From Sporothrix humicola (taxonomy: Eukaryota > Ascomycota > Sordariomycetes > Ophiostomatales > Ophiostomataceae), in the NCBI GenBank assembly GCA_021396245.1, contig WNYE01000049.1, forward strand, positions 186,001-250,000: a stretch of 64,000 nt of DNA, given 5' to 3'. Positions 41,822-52,078 of the stretch are shown here, in pieces. The position numbers were made by a program, and so were the translations under genes. How positions within the stretch are numbered: the first letter of the stretch is position 1; each line of letters begins with the position of its first letter. Below the pieces are notes generated by a model. It searched no databases. It worked only from the letters and a program-made list of their open reading frames with translations, and had not been told where the DNA came from.

Positions 41822-42752
41822 TCACGTTTGACGACGGGTCAGTGTTCCTTCGTATGGCTGGAGCAGCCGCGAGCGTTGCGGACGACCAAGTAGACCCTCT
41901 GCATCGTGTAGCTTCTGTTTGAGGTCCTCTACTTCCGCAGCGGCAAGCTTGGCAAACTCGGGGCCGAAATTGTGGAGCTCCCAGACACCGGATGTGTCGA
42001 GCTCGGCCTCGGCCTGGGCCTCGGTCAGCTCCTGCATGTTTTGAGCTGCAAACTTGATGAAGATGCGGTGCACTTCGATGTCGCCGATTTCAGTCGAGAC
42101 GAGCTTGGCTCCAGCCAAAAAGGCCTTGAGGTCCCATCGGTCCTCGAGCAGCTTCTCAATGGCGGCGTGGGAGGCAGTGCGCAGCTCATCGACCTGGTAG
42201 TAGTCGGCAACGTTGTTCACGTGAACAAGGCACAGCAGGTCGCGCTTGATCTCGCGGGTCCGGATGAGCTCGGCCTCCTGGCGTCGCATCCACGACGGAT
42301 GCAGGTCACCATGGGTGAGGATGCCGGCAGAGCGGCGTCTCTTGCGCGAATCGGCGAGTGCGAGCTCGGTGAGGAGCTGCTCAGAGGGCTCGTCGGTTTC
42401 GTCATCGGGCTCGAGGTTGTGGACCAGGGAGACGAAGCCGCTGTCGAGGACGTCGTTTTGTCCATACAGGAACTTCATCATGATCATCGCAGCGCCGAGA
42501 TCAAAGCCCTCCATGTCAAGATGAAGAGTGTTGCTTTCCTGTGACAGACAGCTACGTTAGCATTGCTGCAGTGGTCAGGGCGCTGAGAGGGGAGAGTGAA
42601 CAAACCTTGAACTCGCCTGTGAGGGCGGCGCGGAAGACTGCCGACTGTGGGCAAATGATATCCTTGTGGACGTGAAAAGTGTGGCCCTGGCAAGTGATCG
42701 TGACGTCGCTGTCCTTGCCGGAAAAGAGAAGGGAGAGGTGGTCGGCCGACAT
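41822..42752 (-). CDS. BTB23: BTB/POZ protein whose CX2C tail is frameshifted out
   Basis: Exon 1 42752-42606 (49 codons, MSADHLSLLFSGKDSDVTIT and on), intron 42539-42605 (unusual GTTTGT donor), exon 2 42538-41822; 287 residues. Exon 2: ESNTLHLDMEGFDLGAAMIM, MKFLYGQNDVLD, a charged linker with SRKRRR, LLCLVHVNNVADYYQVDELR. The frame ends RPQRSRLLQPYEGTLTRRQT. Just downstream another frame reads CDTCGEIPNV, and the original frame reads SSYRIKCRACHTVTARG, the two halves of a former CX2C-CX2C tail. The BTB part is intact; the zinc module was lost by small indels. Confidence 0.78.
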
Positions 42753-42933
42753 TGTGATGATGTTGCGCGTGTCGAGTTGTTATGAGATGATGGGTGAAGC
42801 TCTGCGCGATGATACCTGATGGTCGTGGCGTTGGGGATGAAAAGGTGTGGAGAGAGGAAGAAGAGTTGCAAAATATTTTGGGGCAGTCGCGTCAATTATT
42901 TATCTCGCCAAACACGATGTTTATGTTCATTCT

Positions 42934-43119
42934 GGGAAGGTACGCTTTGTCATCGAGGGTGGTCGCTCCTTCCCATCATGGACTTGAGTCGTTTGCTTCT
43001 GTATCAAGAAGGTGTCGAGGTCGTTCCTTCCGTATCGAGTAACTTTTCGTTTGCTTCTTGCCACCGACCAAAACATACACTTTGGGAAGGCAGAGGACAG
43101 TATCAAGGTCACGCCTTCC
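42934..43119. promoter_or_regulatory. Three copies of a GGAAGG/CCTTCC inverted-repeat module upstream of BTB23
   Basis: Copy 1: GGGAAGG 42934-42940 and CCTTCCC 42968-42974. Copy 2: AAGG 43009-43012 and CCTTCC 43026-43031. Copy 3: GGGAAGG 43084-43090 and CCTTCC 43114-43119. Copy 1 shares GGTGGTCGCTCCTTCCCATC with the BTB18 promoter. The arms suit paired binding of a GGAAGG-recognising factor. Confidence 0.5.
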
Positions 43120-44231
43120 TGTCTGAATCGAGGGAGTAAACTTTCCCGCAAATCAAGAAGTGAATAGTATGTGACAGAGCATGGAGATAAATCTGAAAAT
43201 GTAGAGGTCTGCTATTGTATCACATGTTTCTGTTTCTCGTCGCATTGGGCTTGGAAATAAGTGAATCTATTTCGACCAGACAGCCCTTGGAGGATGCGGC
43301 AAGATGATATGTGACCAAAATCAAGCGAATTCCATCCGGCTCGTTGACCATGTCCTCAAAAGAGTTCACCCAGTCAAAGATTCGACCCGTTCAGCGCAGG
43401 GTCCAGCCAGCAATAAAGTGAGGCTGTCTAGGGCGGCCAAGTCATTGAATTTGCTGCTGAGTGGAAGAAGGTTTGTGGGGGTTCCCACTGGGCTCTGACA
43501 ATATTTGAATGCAAATGCCAGATGAGAACCTGGACATGTTTATCGCATGATAAGAAAGTGTGAGAATATTGGTTGCCTTCGGCAAACCTTTGTACGATTT
43601 TGAAGGATGTAAAGTATGTCGTAATAAATACAAAAGAGCAACAAATTGGAGAAGTTTAAAAAAAAAGAAGTAAAAAAACCCCTGAATATAGTTCAAAATA
43701 AAATGGCGAGAAGTAAAATATAGAAAAAAAAAAAGAGACAGATAATATAACAGGATAAACTTGGGGGCTACCTTCAGTTTATATATCTGTTCAGATATCT
43801 TCCATGCCCTGGTCAATGTGTATGAGTTAGACTTGACACAGGGCCACCATGTTCACTAACGAACAAAAGTACTCTTCTCTATCAGTGGGTTGTCATTCAC
43901 TATGAAGTGACCATAGCAGTGACAACCAAGTGACAAGAGCAAAATCTATGAATAATATCAAAATGAGAAGGTTTACAGGACTTTGCCATGACTTGCTGGT
44001 GATCGCGTCGTCGGGATGTAGTTGCACGTGATAGATCATGTGACCTTTTCTTGTCAACAAAGCTAACAGGGTCTCAGGGGCTCGAGGTTAATAAATACAC
44101 AGGCTACAGGGTCCACATTGACTACGCGACGCGTCTGGACTCGTTTACTTTCGTTATTCTAACAACCTTCTCTCCAATTCTTCAAACTACCGATCATCCA
44201 GTTCGAAACGACATTTTTCCTGCCACGAAAG
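43120..44231. other. Intergenic between minus- and plus-strand BTB groups
   Basis: A/T-rich around 43560-43790. A direct repeat-free promoter with ACGCGT at 44129 precedes BTB24. No gene recognised. Confidence 0.5.
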
Positions 44232-45377
44232 ATGGATAACACGGATTGGACTAGGCACATGCTGTCTCTTTACGAGTCTGGCCACTACAGCGACCTCACG
44301 ATCGAGTGTGAGGGCCATGAGTTCAAGGTCCACAAGTCGACTGTGTGTCCACAGTCAAAAGTTATTGCTGCTGCTGTCAAGGGCGGCTTCGAGGTCCGTC
44401 TTTGTTTTGTTTTACACTTTCTGTACAGCGCTCTCTCTGCGCCGCTACACAAACTGAGAATCACTTTACTTACATGGCATTTGATTTAGGAAGACGTTAC
44501 GAATAGGATCAAAGTCACAGAGTTCGACAAGGAAACCGTCGAGATTATGATTCTTTACATGTACGGCAAGAAGTCTGGCGTTCTGTAATCCGACATTCTA
44601 GAGTCTCGCATCGTCGAGAACGCCGACGGTTGTGACGAATTGGATCGGGAGGGCTCCGAGGAAGAAATAGCTGCATTTGATGAATAAGTATGGCATGATG
44701 CTAAGGACCTTGTCAAAGTCAATGGCATCGCGGACTATTACGGCGTCACAGCCCTGTGCGAAGAAACACACAAGAGAGTCATGAAAACGGTTGAACTTTG
44801 CTGGGACGATGAGCGGTTCGTCGACATTTGCCGGGTGGTATCCACTACGACCGGATATTCATTTCTGCATGAACGTCTTATATGTTTTGCGACTGGTCAC
44901 ATTGATCTTATAGTGTCATGCCAGGGCAATATCCAGGTGTTTTTAGCTCTGAAGGATTTTCCAGTGTCATACATGTGGTATAGTGCGCACCGTATTTGTA
45001 GGACCGAGGACGAAGCTAGGCGGTTGGAGGAGGAGAATTCCAAGCTGAAAGATGAGGCTGTGGTGTCCAGCGATACCATTGACCGTTTGGAAATACGCCA
45101 AGAAGAGCTGGAGTCCAGCGTCCAGACCTTGCTGGCAGACAAGGCAAAGCTGCATGCCAAGATTGCAGAGCTGGAGTCGCAAGTGAAGTCTTTGACGGAA
45201 GAACGCGAAAACAAGGCCTCAAATCCTGGGAAGCGGAAAGCAGACACGGAGCTGGACCGGCCTGTTCTGACCGAAACCCCAAAGCAAAACACCGGTCGTC
45301 CGTCTCGACCAAAAAGCAAATCTAGACTACGCTTGTCGGCGGATTTTGTTGATGGTTCAGAGCATTTTGTCTATTGA
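44232..45377 (+). pseudogene. BTB24: coiled-coil BTB gene with two nonsense codons
   Basis: Exon 1 44232-44393 (54 codons, MDNTDWTRHMLSLYESGHYS and on to KGGFE; donor GTCCGT is weak), exon 2 from 44491: EDVTNRIKVTEFDKETVEIM, ILYMYGKKSGVL, TAA 44587-44589, an acidic linker, TAA 44686-44688, then DLVKVNGIADYYGVTALCEE. From 44781 the frame is open to 45377 and holds a long coiled coil (heptads from EDEARRLEEENSKLKDEAVV on), then a Lys/Arg-rich end. No CX2C. An intron covering both stops was tested and would break the frame. ACGCGT lies at 44129-44134, about 100 nt before the ATG. Confidence 0.7.
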
Positions 45378-45804
45378 ATGAAGGGCGATCGGGGCGAGGA
45401 CACTTGTTGATCATCTGGCGGTTAGTCTTACTAGTTTACCGTTCGCTTTGCTTTATCTTGTAGACAATTGTTGTCTGCAAGACGGAGCAGTCTTTTGGCC
45501 CTATTCGCATTTCATAACCCGCCGGGTGTTCGTCTGTTGAGAGATATGAACGTTTCCCATTGTGCCTCATCATCTGATCTGTTCTTGTTTGTTTTTCACT
45601 TCTACACTGTTTGTGGGTGTGGAAGACAGAATCTGGTGGAGGCTAGTATGGACACGAACCAGGTTAAATCCCGTGCTTTATCAAACAATTTCCAGGTCTC
45701 CCTTGTCATGGAAGTGCTGATGCAGAATAGCATTGATATGTAAAGCTATGGTCACATGTCATTCTATGACAGGTCTCTTATCATGCGCGGTACATGATAA
45801 AGGC
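45378..45804. other. Intergenic between convergent BTB24 and BTB25
   Basis: No coding or repeat signal recognised. Confidence 0.5.
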
Positions 45805-46940
45805 TCACTTAAGCCGTCGCCATTTGTTGGATGCCTCATATGCAGAGACTAGATCCTCTACACCTCGCAGAACTTTATGTTTGTCAACGTACACATTTCT
45901 TGACCGTGCTGTGACACCGGTAACCAATTTCGAGATTTTGGCCAGAACAGTCTTCCTAGAAGCCGCTTTCCTTTCTCTTTTCGTGATCCTTGAGGCCAGA
46001 CTTGATTTTTCCGACTGCAGAGACACAATCTCCGCCCTCATGTTATTCATTCGAGTTTTAGGATTCATTGCCTCCGATTTCATAGTAGACTGTCTCTTGG
46101 CGAGCACACCAGATCTCTTCTGCGAGACAGTTACGTTTGTCTCCAGATCAGTATTCTGGACTTTCAAACGGCTCCTCTCTTTCTTGATGGCCGAGTACCT
46201 TGCTGCGCATGATTCCATCAATTTCAAAGAAAGGTCCTTTAAAGACAATAGCCATGCGAAATTATCGTCATGATTCAGACCCAGGATGTCATTCAGCCTG
46301 CTGGAGGCAAAGTCGACAAGGGCATGATGCAAAGGGAGATGGCCAGTTGTTGTAGATACCGACAGAGCCGCTGCAAGAAACGTCTCGGCCCACTTCTTGC
46401 TCGACGAGTGATGTTTTAGCACGCTCTTGATTTCGTCGATGGTGTATTTGCATAGCGTGTCAACATCGTAATAGTCCCCAATGGCATTGAGATGGATGAG
46501 GTTGGACAATTCTTGCCGCACCTCTTTCTCAATGTCCTCCTGACTCATAGATTCTGTGACTATAGGGAACAAGTGACACTCCAAACGCCAGATCGCTTGC
46601 CGTACATGAACTGAATCATGGTCTCGACGGTCTCCTTGTCGAAAGCGTCCACAACGATCTTGTTTGTAACGGCTTCCTAGAAAAGAAGTGTCAGTGTGAG
46701 AATGTGCAGTCCACGACGCCTGTACAAGGAGCCCCCGCTTGAATGTATACGTAAAGAGTGAAAACAATGAAAAACGTACCTGAAATCCACCACTGACGGC
46801 CGCGGAAATCACCGGCGACTGTGGGCACACGATGGACTTGTGGACCTTGAATCCCTGGCCTTCACACTCAATTGTGAGGTCGGGTACTTCCCCGACTCGT
46901 ACAGTGACTGCACATGGTCCTTCCATACAGTGTCTTCCAT
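45805..46940 (-). pseudogene. BTB25: coiled-coil BTB gene with two frameshifts
   Basis: The ATG at 46940 begins MEDTVWKDHVQSLYESGKYP; a one-base deletion there shifts the frame, and the correct frame goes on PDLTIECEGQGFKVHKSIVC to SGGFQ and a GTACGT donor. Exon 2 (after CTAG near 46680) reads EAVTNKIVVDAFDKETVETM, IQFMYGKRSGVW, then a second shift to QEDIEKEVRQELSNLIHLNA and the helical part. The C-terminus is a coiled coil with basic end (ASRITKRERKAASRKTVLAK). Divergently oriented to BTB26, its nearest intact relative. Confidence 0.7.
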
Positions 46941-47293
46941 TGTCATCGAAGAAACTGTCGAAATATTGCGAGCGGCCTGTTTCCTGGGCCGACGAAAGTC
47001 AACACCAGGTGTCATAAAAGGAAAGTAACAAGAGGCCAGGCCTGACGTTGGTGAGTGGGGTTGAAGTGGACCTGGACCAAGGCCCTCAAGGAACCATATT
47101 TGTCTGTCATTTCACGTGGCCGGCCATGTGCACAACCCATATCAACAACCCGAATTGTGGGTCTACGAGGTTTTGGGTCCAACTTCCATTCAGGGGGCCA
47201 GCCTCTTCCTTTACAACTCAACACTTCTACCACAAACACTTGATAAAGCCTCTTATTGACTGGCGGTGTGTTGCTTCCAAGCAAAACACAAAA
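46941..47293. promoter_or_regulatory. Divergent promoter of BTB25 and BTB26
   Basis: 353 nt between the two head-to-head starts; no ACGCGT box is seen. Confidence 0.4.
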
Positions 47294-48356
47294 ATGGGGG
47301 ACAGCGTGTGGCCGGGCCACGTTATGTCGCTGTATAAATCTGGCGATTACTGCGACCTCGCAATCGAGTGCCAAGGCCATGTCTTCAAGGTCCACAAGGC
47401 GATCGTTTGCCCGCAATCGCCGGTCATTGCTGCCGCCATCAATGGTAGCTTCGAGGTAGGTCTACTCAACTGTCTTGCGGAGTTGAGCTTGGTGAACAGG
47501 GGCCTTTTATGGTTGTACTAACAGTTTGTCCTAGGAGGCGAGAACGAATCACATTCTTACCGAACAATTCGAGAAGGACATTGTTGAGGCCATGATCCTT
47601 TTCATGTACGGTGAAAAGACTGGCGTCCTCAAAGAAGACTGGCCGCCTTTGAAGGAAGATGCTGCAACGGACACCGAGGATCTCGCAACGACAGATAAAG
47701 TCGTGGCCGAAAACGCGTCCAAGACGTCAACAGATGACGAGATCCAGTTAGGACTTCGGCAACTAATTCAGATAAACGGAATTGCCGATTATTACAACAT
47801 ATCTTCCCTCTGCAGCTACACCCGCAGACGAATCGGCCGCGTCTTGGGGCCGAATTGGACTCCTGCCAGATTTTTTGATGCAGCGGAGTTCATCCCGAAG
47901 ACAACGGGCCATGCTGAGCTTCATCATGCGTTCGCCCGCTATGCCGCAAACCGAATGGAATCTATTGTGGCTCACAATGACAAGTTCGCTAGCTTGACGT
48001 CCCTCAAGGACTTTACTGCCCAGTACATGGAGGTCATTGGCCAGAGACTGATTGAGGTGGTGTTTGACAACAGCCTGTGCGTTAAAACGGTTGGCGAATT
48101 ACACCAGTCTGTCAAGTCGAAAGACGTCGAAATTGCCTTAAAAGATGGCCATATAACTCGGAACGAAGCAGAGATTTCCAGATTGAATAGCGTCGTGAGA
48201 CAACTGCAACGGGGTGTTGACGTTGATTCTAAAGCAGTAGCCGATATTCAGGTTCTTGTCAAATCCTGCAACGGGGTTTACGGCACGAATTATCGGGATA
48301 TTTATGACAAAATTTGCGCAAGACTCAAACAAAGAGATTCAGAGAGGGGAAACTGA
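47294..48356 (+). CDS. BTB26: BTB/POZ protein with C-terminal coiled coil
   Basis: Exon 1 47294-47455 (54 codons, MGDSVWPGHVMSLYKSGDYC and on), intron 47456-47534 (GTAGGT...CTAG), exon 2 47535-48356; 327 residues. Exon 2: EARTNHILTEQFEKDIVEAM, ILFMYGEKTGVLKED, a Thr/Asp-rich linker, LRQLIQINGIADYYNISSLC, a helical region (HHAFARYAANRMESIVAHN), then a coiled coil around SVKSKDVEIALKDGHITRNE. No CX2C tail. The only intact gene of the right-edge subgroup (BTB24-26). It starts 353 nt from the divergent BTB25 start. Confidence 0.85.
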
Positions 48357-51300
48357 AGATTTTGTTACGCCCACCTGTGTTGAAACAAAATCAATACGTT
48401 AACGCAGACTGGCATGTCAACTGGTTGGATTGCGTGATGAACGTCTACTGTTTCGATGTCTTCTGTAGATATATTACGTCATGCAGTTACGTACTGGAGG
48501 TTCAGTGTCCTGTCATTGTCATTCCCGAAAGAGCTGTTTTGTTGATATCCAGAGGCCTTAAGCACTCAATACAACTGACAGGTTATACCATGGAAACCCG
48601 CTCCATCTGCAGATACAAATTATGTGAATGTCCTCCGCATTCCTGAAAAAAACGACATAATCTTTCTTCTTTCTTATCATTAGCATCGATTTAGCACCCA
48701 TTGGCCACGTGCTTCATGGAGAATATTCTCCCTTCCCGATCCTTTTTGTTGCATCTTGGCCCTGCTAACGATGCCAAGTTTTTTTTTTTGTTTTCTCGTG
48801 AATTTTTCACAGCCTCGTCTGCACGCGGGCTCATGCAAATAGTATTGAGAGCATTTTGATTTGGCGTTCCTTTGGCGCCTAGTGTTCCGGCGTAGAATGT
48901 TCCTTCTTTGTTCGTCGCTGTCGTCGTTGTTCTTTGGGCGTTTTTGTTTTCTTGGTCGGTCGTCGCCTTAGTGGGCAGTAGTGTCGAACAGTCGAAAAAC
49001 GACGAGGGAAAACACCTCGTGGCACTGGGTCTCGATCGCGCTTTGGGCGCCTAAATAATGCCCTAAAAGATGTCTTAGTGAAGCCTAACGGTGGTCTAAC
49101 AGCGTCCTAAAGCGGATCATGTCAATAGAGCAGAAATTTGTTGCCACGCCCAAGACAAATACGACATGGCGAGAATGGTGCAAACCGCAAGTTCCATCTC
49201 TTCCTGTTTTTACAGCGTAAACCCGCAGCGGATCCCCGGCGTCTACTGAAGAGCGGACTCCGTTTTACTGAGTTACGGAGCGCGCCTGTTTTGCACTGAG
49301 ACATCGTGTACGCTATTTGCACCGTCGACTTGGGCCTTGGCCAGGCCCATGAGTTCAGGCCCCCCACCACGGCGACCACGAACATTGAGAACGGCGCCAA
49401 ATACCGTTAAAACGATTCGCGAGCCAAGAAACAATAGAAGGCAAAAAATTGAGCAAGGAAGCGAGAAGGAAGGAAATTGGGGCCAAGGTCAAGCTGAACA
49501 GAGCTTGGCTAGCTGAAATGCAAGAATCCCTGGAAGCGCGACTGGAGCTGAAAGCTGAACGACCGAATCCAGTAGTTTTGGTGACGTGGAAAACCGCTAG
49601 TTTGGGGGTGTAATTGAAAAATATTGTCACGATGCATGGAGAGTAATTACCGGGGTCAAAACGACTCGAGAAGTGGCAATGGCAAAATCGAGTCCAGACA
49701 AAGAAACACAACGAACGGAGAGCCACGTGGAAAACGGTGGATAACCTGAATCAATTTTGAATTTTGCCTTGCAAGGTGCAATTCACAAATACAATTTATT
49801 AATGTTATCGTGACCGGAAACGATCTGTTTGCCACAGCAAAAGATGACAACAGACAGGCACAGAGATCGACGATGTTGTAAATCTTCGCTGTCACATTTT
49901 CAGAGGTCGGGATAAGAATAGCCGTGTCTAACAGAGGCGACAGCCGTTGTAAAACATCATCTCTGTTGGCTGTTGGGTAGTTGACTGTTGGTTCACGAAG
50001 GGAAATGGATTGCGCAACAAGAAGAGCCATGGAGAAAATGCAAAGTGCGTCGAGTTGTGTTATGGTGAATGGATGGCAATGAAATGGCAGCGAACAACAA
50101 TGTTCTTGGCCTTGTTCGTCGAAGATGGCCTCCAACGACCCCTGAACTAATCCAAAATGGTCACAAGGATACTCTAGAGAGAATTCAGCGGAAAGCAAAA
50201 CGGCTGAACGGCCAACAGCTTTTTTCTCGCGCCCGTTTCTTTTCGGCTTCTTCTGTTATTTTCGTGGCTGCAGTACTGTTTGCACAGGCACCGTCGCCGT
50301 TCTCGATTTAGACCTGCCTTGGCCCCCAAATGCAGAAGCACATAAGATGCAGGAAACCACACGAAAAACGGAACAAGTACAAAGACAAATGCATACATTC
50401 TGTACTCCATACTACGCTGTAAAATGTAACACTCTGATCGAATGTCTCAGATGGTGCACGTCGGCCAAGACGGGCGAAAGGCCGGCAAGGGAGGAAATCG
50501 CGGGTAGGGCGAACAGGCGAGATCAAGAGATCAACCGAGAACGGTTACGACGGACAGTTTCTGCGAGCGGATGCGAATTGGGCCGCCTGAAAGAAACTGA
50601 ATTGTAAAATTCTCAGCGTCTAGCCCCGTGTGGTTTTTACGGGGATTTGGGGCATTTTAATGTCTTTTCCAGGGTCATAGCGAGCGAAAAGCGTACGAAA
50701 AGCAATAGAATGCATGTGAAGAGTCCTTGCAGGAAGGGAGCTATCGAATTTCAAGGGCCTTTTTTGCCCTTTTTTTCGTCTCTTCTGCTCCTTCTCTTTT
50801 TCATTAGGCCTTTTCTGTCCTTTTCAAGCCTTTCGTGACCATCTTTGACGCCATTGGCGCCTCTCTCCTATTTCTCTCCTTTTTCACACGACAGCTTTCT
50901 TTGTTTGGACGCCAGTAGTGCCCGACCACCACGAATTTTCCGAAATAACAGCCAGGATCCGCCGTTTTAGGATGGGCGATGGCACTAGTGGACGAAGATG
51001 CTCTGAGCGCTGCAAAAGTCTAGATGCGTGCTCGACCCTCTCCTGTGCCTGTGCTATGTCCAGGAATGGACTGGCGCAAACGGTACATTTTGCTGTTGTC
51101 CGAGGCAGCCGTTGAACCGCAACAGACTAAGTGCACTAAGAGTACTATATTCACTTACACGGGTTTATTTTTGGTGGACGTTGTTTACACCCACTGCCCA
51201 ATTCATTTCAGAGTCCACACCCATTCAGGTACCTTTTTATATTTGAAATCAGTAGTGTCCTTCCAGCTGTTATTGATATAACGGCTGTGCACACACTAGA

Positions 51301-52078
51301 CGCCACCAAGAACTATTTGCACACCCCCTATTTCGTTGTTTTTCGTTGTTTTTCGTGCTTCTCTTTCTTTTTCTTCTATCCGGAACAACCGCCGCGCCTA
51401 TCCAGCCTGCCTGTCAACACAGTCTAACCTCTTTTCGCGGCATACGACAAGGGACCTCGTGTAGCCATGCAGTCTATCCGGGGGGCGTATGCACACTTTG
51501 TGGACTCAATGGGGTTTGTGGATATATCTAGACGGATGGGGATGTCCAACCGCCTGTTGACAGACACACAGACAACCCACAGATGATGAAAAACTCTGTT
51601 GGCTTCACATCCTACGAGGCCCAAACGAGTCGAACAATCAATAATCTCTTCTTGGTTCGGGCGCCTCCAGTCCCCCCAGTCTCTCGATGATGCCTAAAGA
51701 GGAAAATGATGACGAGAACCGTCAATGGTGGTGACGAGAAGGGACAAGAGGCAATACGAGGATGTCCGTGTTCAAAGAGATCAAAGGCCAGCCATGACTT
51801 GATAGTTTGGATGTGGCGGCATGTCAAACAGGGATCATGGATGCGATGCCATGCTCGATGTGGATGTCGACGACCCCGTTGGATGGTGCTCGACTGCATA
51901 TATAGACGATGCAGGGGTCTCCTCGATGCCATCTCCCCTTTCCCTTCTCTTCTTCCTTTCCTCCATCCTTCATCCTTCTTCCCTCTGTCCACCTTCCATC
52001 AGAAGACTGTCGATCGTTGCCTGTCTGTCTTCCCCCATACTCCTACCATCCAACACCCACACACCCACTCTCCCCACA
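48357..52078. other. Gene-poor 3.7-kb stretch
   Basis: No convincing gene. Several frames of 60-180 codons lack domain features; the longest is on the minus strand at 49656-50198 and is of unknown status. A small CCCCGT/ACGGGG hairpin lies near 50624-50645. A TATATA box near 51898 belongs to protein G. Confidence 0.5.

Noticed and set aside
44586..44689. Intron that would remove both stops of BTB24
   Set aside because: The only GT-AG pair covering both stops (104 nt) breaks the frame and runs into a new stop.
14442..48356. RIP (repeat-induced point mutation) as the main cause of pseudogenes
   Set aside because: Some lesions fit C-to-T or G-to-A (CGA to TGA, ATG to ATA), but many are indels, deletions or changes such as TAC to TAG, and broken copies are not uniformly A/T-rich. 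A RIP index calculation would be needed.
49656..50198. 180-codon minus-strand frame as a gene
   Set aside because: No domain, signal or paralogue, and its surroundings are gene-poor; left as uncertain in the region entry.
48357..52078. Transposable element in the gene-poor region
   Set aside because: No reverse transcriptase, integrase or transposase motifs and no terminal repeats recognised.
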